Source of the DNA: Proteiniphilum sp. X52
GTDB lineage: Bacteria > Bacteroidota > Bacteroidia > Bacteroidales > Dysgonomonadaceae
Assembly (NCBI RefSeq): GCF_003712195.1
Contig: NZ_RDSD01000017.1
Location: forward strand, 1-64,000
Length of the DNA stretch: 64,000 nucleotides
Direction: 5' to 3'
The position numbers and the translations under genes were made by a program. Under the pieces are notes generated by a model. The model was given only the letters and a program-made list of their open reading frames with translations. It ran no database searches and was not told the DNA's origin. Positions 34,089-42,426 of the stretch are shown here, in pieces (the first letter of the stretch is position 1; every line of letters begins with the position of its first letter).

Positions 34089-37000
34089 TTAGAATGTAAT
34101 ATTCACTCCGAACGTAAATGAACGAATAGACGGGTATCTGTCGCGCCAGTCGATACCGGCAGAGCGCGGGTCGCTATTTGACAACTCTGGATCTAACCCG
34201 CTATATTCAGTAATGGTAAACAGGTTATCTCCTGATATATAAGCCCTCAAACCCTTCACATAGGTAGTATTACGCAAAGGCACGCTATATCCCAGTGTAA
34301 GATTAGTCAACTTCACAAAATCGCCTTTCTCCATGTAGTAACTTACAATGGTCTGTTTTTGCGCGGTTGAAAGCGTATATTGTCCGCCATAAGGAGCCTT
34401 TTCAACTGATTTCAGACGGTTATAGGCGATGGAGTTATTTTCATAAAATGCACGCGGTTCATTGAGTATATCGAATCCGAATTGCCCGGTAAACTGCATG
34501 GATAAGTCAAAATTCTTGTAATAGAAGGTATTGCTCCATCCCATGTATATTTTAGGAAGAGAATTTCCCAAATACTGGCGATAGTCATCGTTATTCAGCA
34601 TGTTATCGGTAAATTCTTCCGCTTCTCCTGTTGCCGGGTTTTCAATCAACCAAAGTCCGTTCTCCGATACTCCTACCGATTTCAGGCCAAAGAACTGTCC
34701 GACGGTCTTCCCCACGATCAATCGTTGGGTTGCAATTGTAATGGGTTCTCCTAACCAGGCATCGTCCTTCTCGTTTGAGGTTTCATAAAGATCATTAGAC
34801 AAACTCAACAGTTTATTAGTAGTATAAGATCCGGTAAGAACGCTCTTCCACTCAAAATCTTTCGAACGTACCGGCGTTGCGTTAATCGCGACTTCAATCC
34901 CTCTGTTCCACATTTCGCCTACATTCGCTAATGTTTCCGTATGCAAATTTGGAGGAGCAGGAACCGTGTACCACCATAACAAATCGGATGTTTTCTTGTG
35001 GAACACATCAACAGATGCCCCCAAACGGTCATTCAATACACTTAAATCGACTCCGATATTAATTTCTCCCGATTTTTCCCATTTAAGGTCTGGATTGGGA
35101 TTGGAACCCACGACAAGGCCGGGCTTCCACACACCATTTTCATAATAGTAGGAAGTTCCCAGTTCATATCTTGTCAATGATTGATATGAATCATTGGGTA
35201 TTACTCCGGTAACACCATATCCGGCACGTAGTTTCAGATGATTCAACCAAGTAAGGTTCTTCATGAACTCTTCATTGCTTACTGTCCAGCCCAGAGAAAC
35301 GGAAGGGAAAGTACCCCATTTGTGATTTTCACCGAATTTGGATGACCCTTCCTGGCGAACACTTAGCAACACGTTGTATTTATCGGCGTAGCCATAACTG
35401 ATGCGGCCGAAAAAACCGATCAGTTTATTGTCGTTCTTATAACTTCCCATTCCTGCTTTCCCGTCTTTGAGCGCTGCTCCTACACCCAGATTATTATATT
35501 GAAAAAAGTCATTCTGAAAATCATAGTTATTGGCATTGAATCCCTCATTTACATCATACTGGTAACTATAACCCACAAGTCCGTCAATACGGTGCTGTCC
35601 AAGAAGGTTGTGGTATTTTGAAGTTACCTCCAGATTGTCTGTACGGCTTCCTGAGAAAGAATGATACGCATACCCGGTGTGGTTTTCCATCTTTTGGCTG
35701 TAATACTCAGAAGTATAATACCCTTTATTGTGGGCATTGAATCGACGGGTAGCCACCATCAGATTTGTTTGCCAGCCGGAGATCGGCTCAAAGGTAATAT
35801 TCCCTGTCATCCGGGTCCATTCAGTGTCGTATGAGCCGGTACGTTCCTTGATCATTCCTACGGGATTATAGTAATAGTTTACCTGAAAATTCTCAAAATA
35901 AGTACCGTCATTGTTCCATATCGGTTCTGTGGGATTGTGGATAATGGCCTGACGGTAGATGTTAGAGGCATCTGCATTACTCGCGTTTGTTGCACTGTTC
36001 TTGTGCAACCCCTTTACCACGTTCAGTTGAATCTTCAGCATATCATTGAACATCCAATGAGACAGGTCAAGATTTGCTTTTATATCCCTACTATAGGTAT
36101 CCATGATTACCCCATCTTCATTGCGAAAGGTAAAATCGGCGGCATAGGTTGTTTTACTGGTTCCACCGCGCATATTGATGTTGTGGTTATGCGTCATGGC
36201 CGTTCGCGTTACGGCATCCAGCCAATCGGTATCATACCCTTTATCCACAAAATTAGTTTTCCCTAACCTGATATCTTCCGGACCGTAAAAATCCAGCGTT
36301 TTCCCAAACCGGGACAGGGAAGCATAAGCGGAATAATTGGCGATTGTCTCCGCGCTTCTGTTACCTGATTTCGTAGTAATTAGAATTACTCCGTTCGCTC
36401 CCCGGGTACCGTAAATTGCCGCGGCGGAAGCATCTTTCAAAACATCGATTGAAGCAATATTCTCTGGTGCCACAGTACCCAAATTACCCTCAATTCCATC
36501 GATCAGCACTAAAGGGGTGGAACTTCCCTCCAATGATATTACACCCCGCAGACGAATGGTAGAAGAGTGGTTTGGATCACCTGATCCTTTGGTAATGTTC
36601 AACCCTGCCACTTTACCTTTGATCAGATCTGCGGCATCACCAATCTTACCTACTGTAAAATCTTCCGATTTAATACTCGAAATGGCACTTGTCACATCCC
36701 CCTTTCGTTGCATACCATATCCAATCACCACCAGTTCATCGATCAATTCCGTATCTTCGGTGAGTGAAATATTCAGATTATCCGAAGCCGCTATCTCCAC
36801 CGTTTGATAACCGATATAGGAAATGACAAGAGTAGCCCGACCATCCTTGACCGTCAGACTAAAAGAACCGTCGACATTCGTCACTGTTCCGTTTGAGGTT
36901 CCTTTTTCAATCACATTTGCTCCGATAAGCGGCTCTCCGGAGGCAGCATCCTCCACTCTTCCTTTTACCGTAAAAGGATTCTGTGACACCTCTTCATGTA

Positions 37001-37130
37001 CTATACCGGTAGTGGCATACGAAGAGAAAACAGGTTCAACACTTCCAAAGAAAGCAAGTATTGAAATCATTAATACCAATTTTCCCATCTTTAAAGAATG
37101 GGAATGATGAATAGACGTGTCCACTTTCAT
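34089..37130 (-). CDS. SusC/RagA-family TonB-dependent transporter (locus C)
   Basis: 1013 aa. Signal peptide (about 1-38), CarboxypepD_reg domain (about 52-130, ending ISYIGYQTVEI), plug (DELVVIGYGMQRKGDVTSAISSI, ..STIRLRGVISLEGSSTPLVLIDGIEG, DASAAAIYGTRGANGVILITTK) and barrel ending in RSFTFGVNITF. No STN domain; the divergent HTCS at 37472 is the likely regulator. First gene of locus C. Confidence 0.96.
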   Translation of the reverse strand: MKVDTSIHHSHSLKMGKLVLMISILAFFGSVEPVFSSYATTGIVHEEVSQNPFTVKGRVEDAASGEPLIGANVIEKGTSNGTVTNVDGSFSLTVKDGRATLVISYIGYQTVEIAASDNLNISLTEDTELIDELVVIGYGMQRKGDVTSAISSIKSEDFTVGKIGDAADLIKGKVAGLNITKGSGDPNHSSTIRLRGVISLEGSSTPLVLIDGIEGNLGTVAPENIASIDVLKDASAAAIYGTRGANGVILITTKSGNRSAETIANYSAYASLSRFGKTLDFYGPEDIRLGKTNFVDKGYDTDWLDAVTRTAMTHNHNINMRGGTSKTTYAADFTFRNEDGVIMDTYSRDIKANLDLSHWMFNDMLKIQLNVVKGLHKNSATNASNADASNIYRQAIIHNPTEPIWNNDGTYFENFQVNYYYNPVGMIKERTGSYDTEWTRMTGNITFEPISGWQTNLMVATRRFNAHNKGYYTSEYYSQKMENHTGYAYHSFSGSRTDNLEVTSKYHNLLGQHRIDGLVGYSYQYDVNEGFNANNYDFQNDFFQYNNLGVGAALKDGKAGMGSYKNDNKLIGFFGRISYGYADKYNVLLSVRQEGSSKFGENHKWGTFPSVSLGWTVSNEEFMKNLTWLNHLKLRAGYGVTGVIPNDSYQSLTRYELGTSYYYENGVWKPGLVVGSNPNPDLKWEKSGEINIGVDLSVLNDRLGASVDVFHKKTSDLLWWYTVPAPPNLHTETLANVGEMWNRGIEVAINATPVRSKDFEWKSVLTGSYTTNKLLSLSNDLYETSNEKDDAWLGEPITIATQRLIVGKTVGQFFGLKSVGVSENGLWLIENPATGEAEEFTDNMLNNDDYRQYLGNSLPKIYMGWSNTFYYKNFDLSMQFTGQFGFDILNEPRAFYENNSIAYNRLKSVEKAPYGGQYTLSTAQKQTIVSYYMEKGDFVKLTNLTLGYSVPLRNTTYVKGLRAYISGDNLFTITEYSGLDPELSNSDPRSAGIDWRDRYPSIRSFTFGVNITF

Positions 37131-37423
37131 AGATTTTAATCAATTTTACGTTATTTACTTTCCTTTCATTCTCTCTTTTCAGCTTTCGTTATCAAATGGT
37201 TACCCAATCGACACAAGATCCACTATTTATTTCATTCCATGTTTGTTGTTTTTTGAATTTGCTCTCATAGGGTTAAAAATATAAAAAAGTAAAAAAAATA
37301 ATACTCGAAGCAATGTACAACTCCCTGATCCTGTTTGCAAATTTGAGGTAAAAAAAAAACTTGCAATACAAAAAAAATCCAAAAAAATAACACAATTCTA
37401 TTTTAAGTGTCAATTCAACACTA

Positions 37424-37431
37424 TATATTTG
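37424..37431 (+). promoter_or_regulatory. -7 box of the HTCS gene
   Basis: TATATTTG matches TAnnTTTG exactly, 40 bp upstream of the HTCS start. The divergent spacer 37131-37471 is very AT-rich and otherwise shows no gene; the promoter for the SusC operon must also be in it, but I could not place an exact box. Confidence 0.5.
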
Positions 37432-37471
37432 TAGAAAATTTAAAATGAGCCTGATATAGACGTAAAAATCC

Positions 37472-40400
37472 ATGCGAACAATACTTTCCATATTCTTTCT
37501 ATTTTCGATATCGTGTTTGAAATCATTCTCCATTGAACTGAATTTCAAATATTACAAGGTAGAGGACGGTTTATCCTCGAATACGGTGTATGCCGTTCTC
37601 CAAGACTCGAAAGGATTTATGTGGTTCGGGACCGAAAACGGGTTGAACCGATTCGACGGTTACACGTTTACCGCCTACCGGAATATACCCCGGAATGAAA
37701 ATTCCCTGGTCAATAACTACGTATATTGTCTAATTGAAGATGAGGATCAAACACTCTGGATCGGAACCGAACGGGGCGTATGCACGTTTGACCTGGGAAA
37801 AGAGGGGTTCAATCCATTTATATTAAAAACTGAAAAAGGGACTCCGGTTTCAGGAAGAATACAAAACCTGATCTCCGATAACGGGAAAATATGGATCGCA
37901 TCCGCAAGGCAAGGGGTTTTTGTGTATGAAAACAATAAGCTATTCCTCCATTCTTTCGAGAAATTCAAAACGAACCCGGACGAACAGATATGGGTAACAT
38001 ATATCTATAAAGACAAAGAAAATATTATTTGGACCTCGGTAGATAATACCCGGCATCAAATATACAAGTTTGACAGGAAATCAGGCCAATTTACTCCCGG
38101 CTTTCCGAATATGCCCTTCAACGAACAAAAGGAGTTACGCGCATACAGTATGCTGGAGGATACTTTCGGCACATTGTGGTTCGGAACATGGACAAACGGC
38201 CTGATCGCAGTAGATAAACACAAAGGGATCATCACCGAAAGACATTTACATATCCCCGGTAAAGACCGGATCCTGCATATCCATCAATTGACGGAATACG
38301 ATGCGGGCACCCTACTGATCGGGTCGAACGACGGGCTTACTTCCTTCAAAATATCACCCATAGCTGGCAACCGGCCGGACCAGCATTTCCGGGAACCGAT
38401 GCTCTCCAATTGTTTTGTGTATCCCATTTATAAGGATAACGAAGGCGGGCTCTGGATCGGGACATATTATGGTGGAATAAATTATGCGTCGCCCAACAGG
38501 AACTATTTCACAGGATATACGTATATCAAACATGAAAATTCTGTTACGGGAAACGTGGTCAGCTGTTTTTGCGAAGACCCGTACGGCAATATATGGATCG
38601 GAACGGAAGACGGGGGATTAAACGAAATGAATGTAAAAACCGGAAAATTCCACGCATATAGTTATAAGGATAAAACGAATGGCCTCTCCTTTGATAATGT
38701 GCATGCCCTCGTGATAGATAACAACAACCTGTGGGTCGGAACATATACGGGAGGACTCAATGTGATGGATCTTCACACGAAGAAGATCAAACATTATGTT
38801 TCGGTTCATGCAGATAAAAACACACTGGATGCGAATAACATCTATTCGATATATCGTGATTCGCTGGCAAATATCTGGATTGGCACCTCGTCAGGAATAA
38901 ACCTGTATAACCGGCAATCGGATAATTTCACCCGTGTCCGTCTCCTGAATGAAATAGTAATGGATATTTTACAGACAGGAAACCATATCTGGTTTGCGAC
39001 GATCAATAGGGGATTACAAAAGCTCGATCTCGAATCCGGCCAATGGACGGAATATCTGTTCGAATCTGATGACGAGAATTCATTAATCAGTAACGATGTG
39101 ATTTGCCTGGGAACCGATGAAAAGCAACAACTATGGATCGGAACAAACCACGGCCTATGCCGGTATGACCCCGAAAAGGATATCTTTATCGATGAAAAGA
39201 TGGAATTCCAAAGCAATTATATCTGTAAGATCTTAGCCGAAAACGAAAACCTGTGGATTGCCACGCTGAAGGGTTTGATCTGTTATACACCTTCCACAAA
39301 GCAATACCGCCAATTCACCAAAAGCGATGGATTGCTGAGCGACCTGTTCACGCCAAACTCCGGATTCAAAACCTCTTCAGGAAAAATTTATATAGGCACG
39401 CCAAACGGATTCAACACCTTCTACCCCAAACAAATACCTAAGAACACGCACGTGCCTCCTATCGCGATAACAGATTTTCAACTGTTCAACAAGCCGGTGA
39501 ATATGGATAATTTTATCACCGGAAATAAACACAATCAACTTGTTCTTACACTGGCACACAATAAAAATTCATTCAGCTTTGGATTTACGGCGTTAAGTTT
39601 TTTTGCTCCCGAGAAAAACCTGTATTCCTTTATGTTGGAAGGATTCGACAAGAGCTGGAATGATGCCGGGAAAGAACGGAGAGCGACATACACGAACATT
39701 CCACCCGGAAACTACACTTTCAGGGTAAAAGCATCGAATAACGACGGGGTATGGAACGACGAAGGATATGCGCTGGGCGTCGTTGTAAAACCACCCCTCT
39801 GGTGGAATGGATGGTCGATTACGCTCTACATGCTGTTTCTCATTACCGGAATCTTATTCCTATTTCATTTTCTTCGGGAGAAAGAGAGACGGAAAAACGA
39901 GGAGAAAATCGCCAGTATCAGAAGCGAGCAGGAAAAAGAGATGTATCGCTCCAAGATAGAATTTTTCACCAATGTGGCCCATGAAATACGGACACCGCTA
40001 AGCCTGATCATTGCTCCTGCAGAACAAGTGATTGAAGCTTCAGGTGCAATGCCCGATACGATAACGGAAAACCTGGATATCATAAAAAGTAATAGCCAGA
40101 GGCTTTTAACATTAGTAAACCAGTTACTCGATTTTTCAAAGATTGAAAAGGGATGCGTTCAGATTTCATTATCATGGCAAAACATTCATCACTTACTGGT
40201 AGAGATATATAAACGATTCAGGCCGTTTGTGGAAAGTAAACATATCCGGTTCGAATATTTCTCCGACGACACAGATTTCGAAACGATGGCCGATGCGGAA
40301 AATCTGACAAAAGTGGTCAGTAACCTGCTGGGCAATGCATCAAAATACACGACCGACCTCATCGTTCTGAGACTCCAGGCCCATCTCGCCCCAGATTATT

Positions 40401-41512
40401 ACAAAATCTCGGTAACTGATAACGGCATCGGCTTACCTGAATCGGAAACCGGACATATATTCAAGCCGTTTTATCAGGTATCGGGACAATACAATTCCGG
40501 CACGGGACTCGGGTTGTATCTGGTAAAATCGATCGTGGATGCGTTCGAAGGAAAAATAGAAACGGTGAATCATCCCGGTGAAGGCTTTTCCATTTCGATC
40601 ATCCTTCCTAAAATGAACAGGCAGGATGAAGAGCATCTCCCAGGGGACTATTTCCCAGAGACACGGTTAAGTCACGATATAGAAACTGAAGATGATGATT
40701 CAGGAGAGGTCTGTTCCGGTCCGAATACCGGTGAAAAACCATCGTTGCTGATCGTGGAAGACGATGCGGACATGCAGGCTTTTATCCGTAAACAGTTCCT
40801 TAACGACTACCTCGTTTATATGGCAAACGATGGAAAGGAAGGCTTGAGCGTCCTGGAAAATCATCCAATAGATATCATCGTTACAGACATGATGATGCCG
40901 AATATGGACGGCATTGCATTTTGCAAAACCGTCAAACGAAATTTTCTATGGAGCCATATTCCGATTATTATGCTGACGGCAAAAACAAGCGTGGTTTCAA
41001 AGATCGAAGCGTTTGAAATAGGAGCGGACGCATATCTTGAAAAGCCTTTTCATATGTCTTATTTGTCCGCACGTATCCGTAATCTATTAAGATCAAGGCA
41101 ATTGTTATTCCAAAAATTCACCCAGACCCCTTATGCCACCCTGAAAAGTATTGCCGGAAACAAAACAGATGAAGATTTTCTGGTAAAACTAAATGAGATC
41201 ATTGAACGGAATATAGAAAATTCCGATTTTTCCATCGACGACTTGGCGAAAGAGATAGGCCTCAGCAGTTCGGGGCTGTTCGCAAAGATAAAGCAGATAT
41301 CGGGAGTGACACCCAATAAGCTCATCCAGTCCATGCGGCTGAAAAAATCTGCCGAACTGTTAAGCGAAGGAAGATACCGGGTGAATGAAGTGTGTTACCG
41401 GGTAGGTTTTAACAATCCGTCTTACTTTGCAAAATGTTTCCAGAAACAATTCGGGAAACTTCCAAAAGATTTTATCAGTGATCTCGATCCGAATGAAAAA
41501 ACGGAGGATTAA
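37472..41512 (+). CDS. Hybrid two-component system regulator (HTCS), locus C
   Basis: 1346 aa. Signal peptide (1-about 20); periplasmic two-propeller sensor of Reg_prop repeats (about 25-690; e.g. GLSSNTVYAVLQDSKGFMWF, NIWIGTEDGGLNEM); Y_Y_Y domain (about 695-765); one membrane helix (about 773-795); HisKA with NVAHEIRTPLSLI (His about 836); HATPase (DNGIGLP, GTGLGLYLVKSI); receiver from about 1090 with phospho-Asp about 1139 in IVTDMMMPNMDG; AraC-type HTH (about 1245-1340). All key residues are present, so it should be active. It senses an oligosaccharide and activates the divergent SusC operon. Its stop overlaps that of the convergent activase gene. Confidence 0.97.
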   Translation: MRTILSIFFLFSISCLKSFSIELNFKYYKVEDGLSSNTVYAVLQDSKGFMWFGTENGLNRFDGYTFTAYRNIPRNENSLVNNYVYCLIEDEDQTLWIGTERGVCTFDLGKEGFNPFILKTEKGTPVSGRIQNLISDNGKIWIASARQGVFVYENNKLFLHSFEKFKTNPDEQIWVTYIYKDKENIIWTSVDNTRHQIYKFDRKSGQFTPGFPNMPFNEQKELRAYSMLEDTFGTLWFGTWTNGLIAVDKHKGIITERHLHIPGKDRILHIHQLTEYDAGTLLIGSNDGLTSFKISPIAGNRPDQHFREPMLSNCFVYPIYKDNEGGLWIGTYYGGINYASPNRNYFTGYTYIKHENSVTGNVVSCFCEDPYGNIWIGTEDGGLNEMNVKTGKFHAYSYKDKTNGLSFDNVHALVIDNNNLWVGTYTGGLNVMDLHTKKIKHYVSVHADKNTLDANNIYSIYRDSLANIWIGTSSGINLYNRQSDNFTRVRLLNEIVMDILQTGNHIWFATINRGLQKLDLESGQWTEYLFESDDENSLISNDVICLGTDEKQQLWIGTNHGLCRYDPEKDIFIDEKMEFQSNYICKILAENENLWIATLKGLICYTPSTKQYRQFTKSDGLLSDLFTPNSGFKTSSGKIYIGTPNGFNTFYPKQIPKNTHVPPIAITDFQLFNKPVNMDNFITGNKHNQLVLTLAHNKNSFSFGFTALSFFAPEKNLYSFMLEGFDKSWNDAGKERRATYTNIPPGNYTFRVKASNNDGVWNDEGYALGVVVKPPLWWNGWSITLYMLFLITGILFLFHFLREKERRKNEEKIASIRSEQEKEMYRSKIEFFTNVAHEIRTPLSLIIAPAEQVIEASGAMPDTITENLDIIKSNSQRLLTLVNQLLDFSKIEKGCVQISLSWQNIHHLLVEIYKRFRPFVESKHIRFEYFSDDTDFETMADAENLTKVVSNLLGNASKYTTDLIVLRLQAHLAPDYYKISVTDNGIGLPESETGHIFKPFYQVSGQYNSGTGLGLYLVKSIVDAFEGKIETVNHPGEGFSISIILPKMNRQDEEHLPGDYFPETRLSHDIETEDDDSGEVCSGPNTGEKPSLLIVEDDADMQAFIRKQFLNDYLVYMANDGKEGLSVLENHPIDIIVTDMMMPNMDGIAFCKTVKRNFLWSHIPIIMLTAKTSVVSKIEAFEIGADAYLEKPFHMSYLSARIRNLLRSRQLLFQKFTQTPYATLKSIAGNKTDEDFLVKLNEIIERNIENSDFSIDDLAKEIGLSSSGLFAKIKQISGVTPNKLIQSMRLKKSAELLSEGRYRVNEVCYRVGFNNPSYFAKCFQKQFGKLPKDFISDLDPNEKTED

Positions 41513-42414
41513 CCTCCAATCACCGCATTCAACCCATTTGCTGTGAAAACAGAGAGAATTTGAGTCATACGTTCTTTGGATGGTTCCGCCATACCGTTTC
41601 CGTTGTAGGTCTTCCCCAGCTTCTCATATTTTTTGGAAGCGATATTATGATAAGGCAGCAATCCCACAACGGTCGGTTTTCGTTTCAACCCATTCAGAAA
41701 ATCTATCGTCTTTATTATATTTTCATCATCGGTATTTACCCCTTCCACCAAAGGAATACGGATATGATATTCTTTATCGTGATCGGAAATGAGTGCGAGG
41801 TTTTTCAGAATGAGTGTGTTATCCACTCCCACCCATTTACGATGATTCTGTGCATTCATCAGTTTCAGGTCATACAGGAAAAGGTCGGCATGGGGCAGGA
41901 TATCTTCCACCACCGGCGATTTCACACAGCCTGAGGTATCGATTGCCCGGTGGATACCCTCCATTCCGCACCGGATCAACAGGCTTTTCAATGCTTCGGG
42001 ATACATCAACGGTTCACCGCCCGAGAAAGTAACCCCGCCGCCCGAAGCATCCATGATATGGGTCTCTTTTAAGACGGCAGTCATCACTTCATCTTCGGAA
42101 TAATCCCGCCCGCTCATCTCAATGGCTTTGGTGGGACACACTTCGGCACATTTCCCGCAAAGGACACATTCCCCGGAATCCGTAACGACGCCACTCGTTT
42201 TAGTCAGCGTAAGTGCGTTTTCAGGGCATACGGCCACACACGATCCACATCCGATGCATTTGCTTTTATCATACAACTTCTCGGTTTTAAAGGAGATGCT
42301 CTCAGGATTATGACACCATCTGCACGAAAGCGGGCATCCCTTGAAAAAGACCGTCACCCTCACCCCGGGACCATCATTGATCGAATACCGTTTTATGTCA
42401 AATAGGAAAGGCAT
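41509..42414 (-). CDS. Glycyl-radical enzyme activating protein (radical SAM)
   Basis: 301 aa. Radical-SAM motif CPLSCRWC (CxxxCxxC, about residues 28-35), then an inserted two-cluster ferredoxin domain: CIGCGSCVAVCP and CVLCGKCAEVCP (about 55-105). The SAM-binding GGE appears in TFSGGEPLMYP. It would generate the glycyl radical on the enzyme encoded 12 bp upstream. The ferredoxin insert is typical of activases for dehydratase/decarboxylase-type glycyl radical enzymes, less so of classical PflA. Stop codons of this gene and the HTCS overlap in TTAA. Confidence 0.94.
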   Translation of the reverse strand: MPFLFDIKRYSINDGPGVRVTVFFKGCPLSCRWCHNPESISFKTEKLYDKSKCIGCGSCVAVCPENALTLTKTSGVVTDSGECVLCGKCAEVCPTKAIEMSGRDYSEDEVMTAVLKETHIMDASGGGVTFSGGEPLMYPEALKSLLIRCGMEGIHRAIDTSGCVKSPVVEDILPHADLFLYDLKLMNAQNHRKWVGVDNTLILKNLALISDHDKEYHIRIPLVEGVNTDDENIIKTIDFLNGLKRKPTVVGLLPYHNIASKKYEKLGKTYNGNGMAEPSKERMTQILSVFTANGLNAVIGG

Positions 42415-42426
42415 CGACTTTCGTTT

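Noticed and set aside
39932-40083. Minus-strand frame opposite the HTCS histidine kinase
   Set aside because: Shadow of the conserved HisKA region.
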